Of a DNA stretch of 64,000 nucleotides, positions 8,020 through 16,197 are shown piece by piece. The position numbers were made by a program, and so were the translations under genes. The stretch's first letter is position 1; each line of letters begins with the position of its first letter. The notes under the pieces were generated by a model. It searched no databases. It was given only the letters and a program-made list of their open reading frames with translations, and was not told the DNA's origin. The DNA is from Streptomyces sulfonofaciens (lineage in GTDB: Bacteria; Actinomycetota; Actinomycetes; Streptomycetales; Streptomycetaceae): positions 310,001 through 374,000 of the forward strand of contig NZ_BNCD01000005.1 in assembly GCF_014656295.1 (NCBI RefSeq), written 5' to 3'.

Positions 8020-9195
8020 ATGCACCCCCAGACGCGCCGCGTACTCAACGAAAAAGAGTTCGCCGACATCAAGCACACCGTCTCCATACGGTCCAGGTCC
8101 CGCGCGGCCCTGCGGAAGAACCGCAGCTACGCCGCCGACATCCCGCGGGAGGTGAGCCTCCAGCTCACCTACCGGTGCAACCTGCGCTGCACGCACTGCT
8201 ACCAGTGGAACGAGCAGGGGTTCTTCCGCGACTGGAGCGTCGACAGGCAGCGCACCGAACTGGACACGGCGATCGTCGCCGACGTCCTGCGGGAGACCGC
8301 CCAGGTTCCCGCCAAGCTCTTCCTGTGGGGCGGCGAGCCCCTGATGCACACCCGCTTCGACGAGGTGTCCCGCCTCGTCGAACGCTATCCGCGCACCGTG
8401 AACATGTGCACCAACGGCCTGCTCTTCGAGCGCAGGATGGACGACCTGCTCAGGATGGGCGAGAACCTCAACCTGCTCGTCAGCCTCGACGGACTGGGCG
8501 ACGACCACGAGGAACTCCGCGGCAAGGGCACCTTCGGCCGGACCATCAAGAACATCGAGACCATGCTCGACCTGAAGCGCAGGGGCAGGTTCGGCGGCGA
8601 GGTCTCACTGTCCTGCATGGTCTCCCACGTGACCGTCCACCGCATGTACGAGTTCATGGAGTGGGCCGAGGAACTCGACGTCAACACCGTCTACTTCCAG
8701 TTCCCCTGGTACATCAGCCCGCAGGTCGCGGGTGCCATGGACGAGGTGTACCAGGAGCACTTCTCCTGGCTCTCCCCGCAGACCGGCACGGCACGGCCCA
8801 CCTGGCACTCCTACACCTACCAGCTCCCCGAGGAACTGCTGCCGACGCTGCGCGAGTCGATGGCCGCCCTGGCCGGCAGGACCTGGGGACCGCGCGTGCG
8901 CTACCAGCCGCAACTGGAGGCGGACGAGGTCGAGTCGTTCATCCTCGGCACTTCGCAGCCCGCGCAGCGCCGCACCCGCTGCCTCGCCGTCACCAACCGT
9001 ATGGAGGTGCACGCCGACGGCAACGTCAGCTCCTGCAAGTTCTTCCCGGAGTTCGTCGTCGGGAACCTGTACGACACACCCGTACTGGAGCTCTGGCAGA
9101 GCGAGAAGTTCCGACGGGTCCGCTCCGTACTCGCCGAGACCGGCATGATGCCCGTCTGCTCGAAATGCATCCTCCTCTACCTGAACGGAGTGTGA
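8020..9195 (+). CDS. radical SAM/SPASM domain enzyme
   Basis: This 391-residue radical S-adenosylmethionine enzyme has the [4Fe-4S] motif CNLRCTHC (C53, C57, C60), then FLWGGEPL (the GGEP SAM-binding motif) and SLDGLGDDHEELR. The C-terminal SPASM region, from RCLAVTNRMEVHADGNVSSC through CSKC, has Cys ligands for auxiliary clusters. SPASM enzymes modify ribosomal peptides or oxidise sugars and aminocyclitols (BtrN type). No precursor peptide is visible, so a small-molecule substrate, perhaps carrier-bound, is inferred. The ATG has an ideal AGGAGGAA at 8011-8018. It is the first gene of a seven-gene operon, 3 bases before the acyl carrier protein gene. Confidence 0.9.
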   Translation: MHPQTRRVLNEKEFADIKHTVSIRSRSRAALRKNRSYAADIPREVSLQLTYRCNLRCTHCYQWNEQGFFRDWSVDRQRTELDTAIVADVLRETAQVPAKLFLWGGEPLMHTRFDEVSRLVERYPRTVNMCTNGLLFERRMDDLLRMGENLNLLVSLDGLGDDHEELRGKGTFGRTIKNIETMLDLKRRGRFGGEVSLSCMVSHVTVHRMYEFMEWAEELDVNTVYFQFPWYISPQVAGAMDEVYQEHFSWLSPQTGTARPTWHSYTYQLPEELLPTLRESMAALAGRTWGPRVRYQPQLEADEVESFILGTSQPAQRRTRCLAVTNRMEVHADGNVSSCKFFPEFVVGNLYDTPVLELWQSEKFRRVRSVLAETGMMPVCSKCILLYLNGV

Positions 9196-9198
9196 CAG

Positions 9199-9462
9199 AT
9201 GAGCCACCCAGTCAACGTCGTGGAACGGGTCAGGAAGGTACTCGCCGAGGTGCTGCCGGGAGAGCTCCAGGCGCAGGACATCCCGGAGGACGCCGACATG
9301 GTCACCGAACTGGGACTCGACTCGCTGACCGCCATCGAGTTCCTGCTCCGCGTCGAGGACGAGTTCGACATCGAGCTGGACTACGAGAACCTCAGCCTCG
9401 CCCAGCTCACGTCCGTCCGGCAGTTCTCCGCGGAAGTGATCGGCCGGGAGACCCCTGCATGA
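9199..9462 (+). CDS. acyl/peptidyl carrier protein
   Basis: An 87-residue stand-alone carrier protein. The phosphopantetheine attachment motif is LGLDSLTAIEF with Ser at residue 42, and the acidic four-helix profile (ELQAQDIPEDAD, VEDEFDIELDYENL) is typical. It must be activated by a phosphopantetheinyl transferase that is not in this window. Placed between a radical SAM enzyme and an ATP-grasp ligase, it probably tethers the building block modified by the operon, as BtrI does in butirosin biosynthesis (analogy only). The following gene starts at an ATG overlapping its TGA. Confidence 0.92.
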   Translation: MSHPVNVVERVRKVLAEVLPGELQAQDIPEDADMVTELGLDSLTAIEFLLRVEDEFDIELDYENLSLAQLTSVRQFSAEVIGRETPA

Positions 9463-10922
9463 GCGGAGTGACCGGCACCGGGCCCGCGCGGCCACCGCAC
9501 CGATCGGAGCGGCGGCCCGCCGCGGCCGGACACCCCGCCGAGTCCCCGCCGGGGCGCCCGGCGCCGGTGCGGGCCGTCCGGTTCGGCTCCTTCGACGCGG
9601 AACGGCACTGGCGCCCGGCCGACCTGGCGAACCTGCCCAGGCTGACCTCGCCGGGCACCGAGAGCCTGATCGCGGGCCTGGACGAGACACTGGCCGCCGC
9701 CAGCGGTCCCGACGACCTCCTCATCACCCGCAATCCCCTCGGCCGGGCGCACGTCGACGCCCTCGGCGCGGCCGGCATCACCTTCCGGCACGCCACGGCC
9801 GGCGGCGGCCCGGCCGGGGACCTGCCCGGGGGCGGTGCGCACCCGCGGGGAGCGGACCCGGTCCCGGAGGGTGTGGAGGAGGCACTGCTGCACGACCGCG
9901 CGCTCCAGGCCGCCATCGCCCGGGCCGAGGCCCTGCGGCCCTTCGCGGTGCTGGAGGCGACGAGCCGGCTCACCCACCAGCCGGACATGCCCCATGCCCT
10001 GCCCGACTACGACACCGTGGTCGAGGTCAACGGCAAGGCCTGGTCCTCCGCCCTCGCCGACCGGCTCGGCCTGCCCGGCGCCGGCACGGTGGTGCGCTCG
10101 GCGGCCGAGCTCCAGGAGACCGTCACGGCCCTGGCGGCCGCCGCGGACGCCGAGCCCGTCGTCCTCGTCAAGGACCCCTACGGCGTCGCCGGCCGCGGCA
10201 CCATCGAGCTGTCCACCCCCGGCTCGCTGGCGCGGCTGGTCCGCCGGCTGCGCGCCCAGGAGGAGCAGGGGCTGCGCGTGGAGCTGCTGGTGCAGCGCCG
10301 CTACGCGCGCGCACACGACTTCTCCGGGCACCTGACCGTGGCCCCGGACGGCACCTGGAGCCTGCTGGGCATCCAGAGCATGACCAACGACGGCTACCGC
10401 TACGGCGTCTCCCGCCCCGCCCCGCAGGACCTCGTCGAGGACCTCGACCGCCGCGGCTATCCGGACATCCTCGAGGCCACGGCCCTGGCCCTGGCGCAGG
10501 CGGGCTACTCGGGTCCGGCCTGCGTGGACTCGATGACGCTGCGCGACGGCGGCTGGGTGCCGGTCCTGGAGATCAACGCCCGGATGTCGATGGGCCTGCT
10601 GACCCTGGAGCTGGACCGGCGCGCCCGCCGGTCGGGCCTGCACGCCCACCTGTGGCAGCACGACGTCACCATCGCCGGTGACGCGGACATCGACACGCTG
10701 CTGTCCGCGCTGGACCGCGAGGGGCTGCTGTGGCGGGGCGGGGCGCGGCCCGGCGTGCTGCCACTGGCCGGCGGCACCCTGTGCGCGCCGCGCGGCCGTC
10801 TGGTGTGCGCCGCGTTCTGCGCCGCGGAGGACTTCCCCGCCTGGCGCGACCGCACCGAGCAGTGCGCCCGCGGCATCGGTGTGGGCACCCTGCCGCCGAC
10901 CGCCCGCAAGGCGGTGGCATGA
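9459..10922 (+). CDS. ATP-grasp domain ligase
   Basis: A 487-residue protein with an ATP-grasp fold. Residues 1-45 are Pro/Arg-rich and probably disordered. The centre contains VVLVKDPYGVAGRGTIEL (ATP-binding Lys and glycine loop) and VELLVQRRYARAHDFSGHL. The C-terminal metal-binding motif is VPVLEINARMSMG (Glu, Asn). ATP-grasp enzymes make an acyl-phosphate and couple it to an amine, thiol or hydroxyl, so amide formation or carrier-protein loading in this pathway is plausible. The start codon overlaps the ACP stop (ATGA), implying translational coupling. I do not recognise a characterised orthologue. Confidence 0.8.
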   Translation: MSGVTGTGPARPPHRSERRPAAAGHPAESPPGRPAPVRAVRFGSFDAERHWRPADLANLPRLTSPGTESLIAGLDETLAAASGPDDLLITRNPLGRAHVDALGAAGITFRHATAGGGPAGDLPGGGAHPRGADPVPEGVEEALLHDRALQAAIARAEALRPFAVLEATSRLTHQPDMPHALPDYDTVVEVNGKAWSSALADRLGLPGAGTVVRSAAELQETVTALAAAADAEPVVLVKDPYGVAGRGTIELSTPGSLARLVRRLRAQEEQGLRVELLVQRRYARAHDFSGHLTVAPDGTWSLLGIQSMTNDGYRYGVSRPAPQDLVEDLDRRGYPDILEATALALAQAGYSGPACVDSMTLRDGGWVPVLEINARMSMGLLTLELDRRARRSGLHAHLWQHDVTIAGDADIDTLLSALDREGLLWRGGARPGVLPLAGGTLCAPRGRLVCAAFCAAEDFPAWRDRTEQCARGIGVGTLPPTARKAVA

Positions 10923-11935
10923 CCCTCGGCATCGGCCTGATCGGCGCCACCGGCATCGCCACCCGCACCATGATCGCCCCGAGCCGGCACTACTGGGACG
11001 CGGCCGTGCTCGCGGTGGCCGCCTCCGACCACGAGCGTGCCGCCGCCTACGCGCACGAGCACGACATCCCCCACCTGCACCCCGGCTACCAGGACGTCAT
11101 CGACGACCCGGACGTGAACCTGGTCTACGTGTCCCTGCACAACTCGGGCCACGCGCCGTGGGCCGCCCGGGCCGCGGCCGCGGGCAAGGCCGTCGTCGTC
11201 GAGAAACCGCTGTGCCTCACCACCGAGGAGCACGCCGGGATCATCGCGGCCGCGGGCGGCACCCCCGTCCTGGAGGCCCTGCCCACCCTGGGCCACCCGT
11301 GGCACGCCGTCGTGCGGGACGCCGTCCTCTCGGGCCGCTACGGGCCGCTCAGGGAGGTGCGCAGCGGTTTCGCGTTCGCGGTGCCGCACAGCACCGGCTA
11401 CCGGCTGCGCCCCGAACTCGGCGGCGGCTGCTTCTTCGACGCCGCCGCCTACTGGCTCCAGGCGCTCCAGGACACCGTCGGCCTGGACGGACCGGGGTCC
11501 CCCGGCTACGAAGGACGCTCCGACTTCTCCGGTCCCGCCGGAGTGGACACCGCCTTCTCCGCGACCCTGCACCTGCCGCACGGCACGACCGCGCACCTGG
11601 ACTGCTCCTTCGGAGCCCAGCACAGGGCCGAGCACACGTTCGTCTTCGCCGAGGCGTCGCTGCGGGTCCGGGGCGTCCTGCTGCCCACCAGGGGCGCCCT
11701 GCCGATTAACATCGTCACCCGCACGAAGGACGGACGCACCACCGTCACCCGCACCGAGGCGATCTCCTACTACCAGCAGCAGTTCGCCCGCATCCGCGGT
11801 CTGATGCACGACGAGAGCGGCCCGTGGGGCGCCGAGCTCACGGCCTCCGGGCCCCGGATCGCGCTGATGGCCGCCATCCACGAGCACGCCCGACAGTCAG
11901 CGACCTCCCGGCCCGCCAAGGAGCAACGCACGTGA
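10919..11935 (+). CDS. Gfo/Idh/MocA family oxidoreductase
   Basis: A 338-residue NAD(P)-dependent oxidoreductase of the glucose-fructose/inositol dehydrogenase family. The N-terminal Rossmann domain has GLIGATGIATRTM, and the diagnostic VVVEKPLCL carries the catalytic Lys of the EKP motif. The C-terminal alpha/beta domain includes GGGCFFDAAAYWLQAL. The family oxidises or reduces hydroxyl groups of sugars, inositols and related polyols. With a radical SAM enzyme, a kinase and a glycosyltransferase in the same operon, it suggests a polyol or sugar-derived moiety. It overlaps the previous and next genes by 4 bases on each side. Confidence 0.88.
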   Translation: MTLGIGLIGATGIATRTMIAPSRHYWDAAVLAVAASDHERAAAYAHEHDIPHLHPGYQDVIDDPDVNLVYVSLHNSGHAPWAARAAAAGKAVVVEKPLCLTTEEHAGIIAAAGGTPVLEALPTLGHPWHAVVRDAVLSGRYGPLREVRSGFAFAVPHSTGYRLRPELGGGCFFDAAAYWLQALQDTVGLDGPGSPGYEGRSDFSGPAGVDTAFSATLHLPHGTTAHLDCSFGAQHRAEHTFVFAEASLRVRGVLLPTRGALPINIVTRTKDGRTTVTRTEAISYYQQQFARIRGLMHDESGPWGAELTASGPRIALMAAIHEHARQSATSRPAKEQRT

Positions 11936-12936
11936 GTGAACACCAGCAGACCGTCAGGAACGCGGTGGCCGCCGCCCTCGGCTCCGAGGACGACGCCGCA
12001 CGTGCCGCGTACACGACCCTGGCCGGCGGCACGTACAACACCGTCGTACGGGTCGACCTCCCTGACGGCCGCTCCTTGGTGGTCAAGATCCCGCCGGCCC
12101 CGGGCACGCCGGGCCTCGGGTACGAGCAGGGGCTGCTGCGCAACGAGGCCGTCTACTACCGGGCCGCCGCGGCACTGGAAGGGGTCCCGGTCCCCGAGGT
12201 CGTCGCCACCGACACCACCGGCCCCCGCCCGTACCTGGTCATGTCGGCCCGCCCCGGCGTCCCGTGGACCGAGGCGGCCCCGCTGAAGGTGCGGCGTGAA
12301 AGGCCGGCGCTGCGCCGCGAACTGGGCCGGATCGTGGCCCGCCTGCACGGTGTGACGGGGCCCGGCTTCGGCTACCCGGGCGAGCCGTTCGGTCCGCTGG
12401 AGACCGGGTGGCGGCGGGCGTTCACCGCGATGCTCGACGGTGTCCTCGGCGACGCCGAGCGCTACCGCGCCGAGCTGCCCGTCCCGGTGCGCCGCGTCCG
12501 CGAGCTGCTGGCCTCGGTCGAGGACGTCCTCGACGACGTCACCCGCCCGGCCCTCGTCCACTTCGACCTGTGGGAGGGCAACATCCTGCTGGCCGCCGAG
12601 GGCGGCGCGCACGGCGTCAGCGGGATCATCGACGGCGAGCGGATGTTCTGGGGCGACCCGCTGGCCGACTTCGTCTCCCTCGCCCTGTTGGCCGGGATCG
12701 AGGACGACCCGCACTTCCTGGCCGGCTACGCGCAGGAGGGCGGGGCCGTCTCCTTCGACGGCTCGCAGCGGCTCCGGCTCGCGATGTACCGCAGCTACCT
12801 GTACCTGATCATGCTGGTGGAGGCGGAGCCCCGGCAGCACGACGCTGACCAGCGGGACTGGGCCCGCAAGACGGTGGCGCCCGAACTGGCCGCGGCCCTG
12901 CGCGAGATCGAGACCGGTGCGAAGGAGCGCGCATGA
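11932..12936 (+). CDS. aminoglycoside phosphotransferase (APH)-fold kinase
   Basis: A 334-residue APH/choline-kinase-fold protein starting at a GTG that overlaps the preceding stop. It has a Gly-rich loop TTLAGGTYNTVV, the ATP-binding Lys in SLVVKI (K52), the catalytic loop VHFDLWEGNIL (H210, D212, N217) and the metal-binding IIDGERMFWGDPLADF (D234). Such kinases phosphorylate hydroxyl groups of aminoglycosides, choline, homoserine or pathway intermediates. Within the operon it may phosphorylate an intermediate or provide self-resistance; sequence alone does not distinguish these. Confidence 0.85.
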   Translation: MSEHQQTVRNAVAAALGSEDDAARAAYTTLAGGTYNTVVRVDLPDGRSLVVKIPPAPGTPGLGYEQGLLRNEAVYYRAAAALEGVPVPEVVATDTTGPRPYLVMSARPGVPWTEAAPLKVRRERPALRRELGRIVARLHGVTGPGFGYPGEPFGPLETGWRRAFTAMLDGVLGDAERYRAELPVPVRRVRELLASVEDVLDDVTRPALVHFDLWEGNILLAAEGGAHGVSGIIDGERMFWGDPLADFVSLALLAGIEDDPHFLAGYAQEGGAVSFDGSQRLRLAMYRSYLYLIMLVEAEPRQHDADQRDWARKTVAPELAAALREIETGAKERA

Positions 12937-14033
12937 TCGCGGTGCTGACCTCCGGAGTGGCGCTCGGGGTCCATGTCCCGGGTCTGCTGCTCGCCTCACG
13001 GCTGCGCGAACGCGGCGCCGACGTCCGTATCGACGTGCTCGAAAGGCACCTCCCCGCCGACCGGCTCACCTCCGTCGCGGCCTCGCGGAAGCTGTTCCAC
13101 AGCGACTTCCGCACCGCCCGGGTCGGCCAGCGCCTGGCGTCCGACCCCGCCGACGGCATCCCGGAAGGGGCCCGTGCGGAGCTGGAGCGGGCATGGGAGG
13201 AGGACGGCGTGCGCGTGTTCGTCGTCTTCTCCGGCTTCTGGCTCGGCATCGTCGACCACTACGTCCACCGCCACCTCGCCGACCGGCGGCCCGGCGGCCC
13301 CGCGCCCCGGGTGGTGATCTGCCACGTCGACTCCACCACGTCGCCGTCCTTCCGGCGCAGCGCGGCGCAGCAGAGCGGTGCCGAGGTGGTGTGGCTGGCC
13401 TCCGCCGCGCAGGGCACCCTGCCGTGGACGATCCCCGTCGACACCAGGCCGCCCGTCCCCTGGGGGCAGCGCACCGGCCGGCTCCTGGTGCACGGCGGCG
13501 GCTGGGGCATGGGCACCTACCAGGAGCGCGGGCAGCAGCTCGCGCAGGCGGGCCACCTCCTCGACCTCGTCATCCACGAGCGGGACCCCGCCGTGCCCTG
13601 GGCCCGCTGCTTCCTGATCGAGCCCGACTGGCACCCCTGGCACGACGACGGCTACCCGCCGCTGGCCCGTATCGCCCCAGGCCAGTCGCCCGACGTGCTC
13701 ACCTACCGGCGCGGGCGCACCCACCACACCGCCTTCGACCTGATGCGCGAGGCGCGTGCCGCGGTGAGCAAGCCCGGCGGCGGCACCATGCTCGACAGCC
13801 TCTGGTCGGCGACCCCGCTGGTCCTCCTGGAGCCGGTCGGAGCGCACGAGGGGGAGAACGCCCGGCTCTGGAAGGACCTGGGGTTCGCCATCGACTTCGA
13901 ACAGTGGCGCGCCGACGGGTTCGACGCCGCGCGCCTCGAACCCCTGCACCGCGCACTGCTCGACGCCAGGTCACGGCCGCGTGACCTGGCGGCCGCCCTT
14001 GCCGAGGACGAGGAATCCCTATGCTCCGCATGA
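12933..14033 (+). CDS. GT-B-fold glycosyltransferase-like protein
   Basis: A 366-residue protein resembling UGT/MurG-type glycosyltransferases. It starts MIAVLTSGVALGVHVPGLLLA, a GT-B N-terminal Rossmann unit, and the C-terminal donor-site region reads AVSKPGGGTMLDSLWSATP followed by EGENARLWKDLGFA. This matches the GGxGT...GxP...Q/E-N-A pattern of nucleotide-sugar-dependent transferases. It could attach a dTDP-sugar from the nearby rmlAB genes, but that is inference. It overlaps the kinase gene by 4 bases and the condensation gene by 13. Confidence 0.72.
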   Translation: MIAVLTSGVALGVHVPGLLLASRLRERGADVRIDVLERHLPADRLTSVAASRKLFHSDFRTARVGQRLASDPADGIPEGARAELERAWEEDGVRVFVVFSGFWLGIVDHYVHRHLADRRPGGPAPRVVICHVDSTTSPSFRRSAAQQSGAEVVWLASAAQGTLPWTIPVDTRPPVPWGQRTGRLLVHGGGWGMGTYQERGQQLAQAGHLLDLVIHERDPAVPWARCFLIEPDWHPWHDDGYPPLARIAPGQSPDVLTYRRGRTHHTAFDLMREARAAVSKPGGGTMLDSLWSATPLVLLEPVGAHEGENARLWKDLGFAIDFEQWRADGFDAARLEPLHRALLDARSRPRDLAAALAEDEESLCSA

Positions 14034-15436
14034 AGCTGCGCCAGGCGGATCCCGAGGCCACCCCGCTGGCGACGTACACGCAGGAGGAACGCCTCGTCAA
14101 CGGCCGTGCCACGCACGTCCTCAACAACGTCCTCGTCTCCGGGTGCGACATCGAGGGCCCCCTGGACCCGGCGCGCCTGCGCGCCGCGTTCGTCGCACTC
14201 CAGCACAGGCACGACGCCCTGCGCCTCACCTTCCCCGGCCGGCCGGGGCAGCCCCTCGCGGTGGTCCTGCGCCCGCCCGAGGAGGTGGACTTCCGCGTGC
14301 TGCACGTCGAGGACGACCCGGCAGGCGCCGAGGCGGCCGCGCACCGGCTGATCGCCGACGCCGCGGAGGAGCCGTTCGACCTGGCGCGGGGCCCGCTCGT
14401 CAGGCTGCTGTGCATCCGCGTCTCGCCGACCCGGCACTACACCGGTTTCGTCCTCGACCACGTCATCGCCGACGGCGAGTCCTGCCGCATCCTCACCGAG
14501 GACCTGTTCGCGCTGTACGAGGCGGACGGCTCCGCGTCGGACGCGCTGCCCGAGCTGCCCTACGGGTTCCTCGACTACGCCTACTCGGAGCGGTGCTTCC
14601 TGCGGGGCAGGGACCTGGAGCGGCTGCTGGCGTACTGGCGCCGCAAGCTGGACGGCGTGGGAACGCTGCCCGATCACCTGCTGCACGACCCGCGGTCCAC
14701 GGGCACCGAGCCCGCCCGGCTGCGGGTGGAGCGCTTCACCATCGACCGCACCCTGTACGAGGGCATCGGGCGCTCCGTCCGCAGCCAGCGAGCCACCTTC
14801 GCCGCCGCCTGCTCGGCCGCCCTGAAGATCACCATGCGGGAGTGGCGGCTGCGGCTCGGCCTGCCGGAGGAGCGCGCCGCCGACGTCGCCGTCACGGCGT
14901 CGCTGGCCAACCGCAACCATCCGCAACTGCGTCGTGCGGTGGGCTACTTCGCCACACCGTGCGTCCTGCGCACCGACCTCTCGGGGGACCCCAGCCTGGC
15001 GGAGGCCGTCCGGCGGGAGACCACGACCATCTTCGGGGCGCTCGGGCACCAGGCACTGCCCTGCGCCCTGATGACCAAGGAGATCGACCCGCCGCGCTAC
15101 GGCATCCGGCACACCGCGCCGCTGAGCCATGGCCCGCGGTACGCGAACTTCGACGTGTCGCAGGTCAGCACCGCCAGGAGCATGCGGTACGGCGGGCTCA
15201 CCGTCGATGCCATCCGCATCCCGCGCAACGAGGTACCGCGCGGTGGCATCCGGCTCCTCGTCCGCGACGCCGGTGACACCGCCCTGGCCGAGGTCCGCAC
15301 GGACGCCCGCCACCACGGCGCCCCGTGGACCAGGGCGTTCCTGGAGGACTACGTCGCCGTGCTGCGCAGCTACGCGGAACAGCCGGACCTCCCGCTCACC
15401 CGGGCCGTGCCGAGGACCGCGCCGACGGGGGCGTGA
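14021..15436 (+). CDS. free-standing condensation-domain acyltransferase
   Basis: A 471-residue stand-alone protein of the condensation-domain/HxxxDG acyltransferase superfamily. The active-site motif is LDHVIADGES (H147, D151, G152); the first His of the usual HHxxxDG is Asp146. N-terminal LQHRHDALRLTF and the later YFATPCVLRTDL blocks match the family. Such enzymes join a carrier-protein-bound acyl group to an amine or alcohol, so it probably offloads or couples the ACP-bound unit of this operon. ACGAGGA stands 6 bases before the ATG, inside the 3' end of the glycosyltransferase gene. It is the last gene of the operon. Confidence 0.85.
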   Translation: MLRMKLRQADPEATPLATYTQEERLVNGRATHVLNNVLVSGCDIEGPLDPARLRAAFVALQHRHDALRLTFPGRPGQPLAVVLRPPEEVDFRVLHVEDDPAGAEAAAHRLIADAAEEPFDLARGPLVRLLCIRVSPTRHYTGFVLDHVIADGESCRILTEDLFALYEADGSASDALPELPYGFLDYAYSERCFLRGRDLERLLAYWRRKLDGVGTLPDHLLHDPRSTGTEPARLRVERFTIDRTLYEGIGRSVRSQRATFAAACSAALKITMREWRLRLGLPEERAADVAVTASLANRNHPQLRRAVGYFATPCVLRTDLSGDPSLAEAVRRETTTIFGALGHQALPCALMTKEIDPPRYGIRHTAPLSHGPRYANFDVSQVSTARSMRYGGLTVDAIRIPRNEVPRGGIRLLVRDAGDTALAEVRTDARHHGAPWTRAFLEDYVAVLRSYAEQPDLPLTRAVPRTAPTGA

Positions 15437-15469
15437 GGCCCGGCGGGCCGCCCCGGCCCGCGCCCGGCC

Positions 15470-15985
15470 TCAGCCCCGGGACACCTGAGCCTGCATGTGC
15501 ACCAGCCCCACGACCCCGAACTCCAGGACGACGGGCAGCGTCCGGCCCGCGGTGACGCCGTGCACGTGGGCGACGCGTATCCGCGGCCCGTGGTCCGCGC
15601 CGAAGCCGGTGCTGCCGCCCGGCAGGATCTGGACGCCGCCGCCGGTCATGGCCCCGCTCGCCCTGCCGCCACCGCCGACGAGGGTGCCGCGCCCGCCGCC
15701 CGGGGTGCCCACCATGTCCAGATGCTCCGCCACGCTGCCCGAGTTCGCCACCGTCATGGACAGCATGCCGGAACCCGAGGCGTCGAGGTGCGCCACCGGG
15801 CGGGTGATGCGCAGGTCGACGCCGTTCGCACCGACGTGGATGCCGCCGCGGGCTCCGGTGCCGGAGCCGTCGCGCGCGGAGGCGGGGGAGCCGGTGGGGT
15901 GGCCGCACCCGGCCAGCAGGGCGACCAGCGCACCCACGGCCGCGAGGGACCTGCGGGTACGGGCGTGCACACCGTCCTGAGTCAT
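15470..15985 (-). CDS. lipoprotein with PCu(A)C copper-chaperone-like domain
   Basis: A 171-residue exported lipoprotein. The signal peptide ends in the lipobox LLAGCG (residues 21-26). The mature part carries a PCu(A)C/DUF461-like domain: TVANSGSVAEHLDMV, a Gly-rich strand segment, and VAHVHGVTAGRTLPVVLEF near the C terminus. His and Met residues that could bind copper are present, but the canonical H(M)x10Mx21HxM spacing is only partly kept. The ATG at 15985 was chosen because it starts the signal peptide; the longer frame upstream is low-complexity. It is convergent with the biosynthetic operon and probably unrelated to it. Confidence 0.75.
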   Translation of the reverse strand: MTQDGVHARTRRSLAAVGALVALLAGCGHPTGSPASARDGSGTGARGGIHVGANGVDLRITRPVAHLDASGSGMLSMTVANSGSVAEHLDMVGTPGGGRGTLVGGGGRASGAMTGGGVQILPGGSTGFGADHGPRIRVAHVHGVTAGRTLPVVLEFGVVGLVHMQAQVSRG

Positions 15986-16197
15986 GTGTGCATCATGCAG
16001 CACCGCGCGCGACGGCCTGTGCCCGGGGCCGCGGGCACGACGGGCGCGGGCGGGCCGGGGGCGCGGGCGGGGCTGCCGCGGGCGGGCCGGGGCGTGAGCC
16101 GGTGGGCCCGCGGGCGCGCAGCCACCGGCCCCGCACACCCCGGCCGACCCCACCCCACCACGAGCCGTTCGCCGGAATAGGGGGGCGCGATGGTGCA

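Noticed and set aside
8020..9195. RiPP maturase interpretation of the SPASM radical SAM enzyme
   Set aside because: No short precursor-peptide gene or RRE-domain protein is adjacent; carrier protein and condensation enzyme point to small-molecule chemistry.
15437..15469. Possible terminator between the condensation gene and the lipoprotein gene
   Set aside because: Only short GC pairings are present (GGGCCG with CGGCCC), not enough to call a hairpin with confidence.
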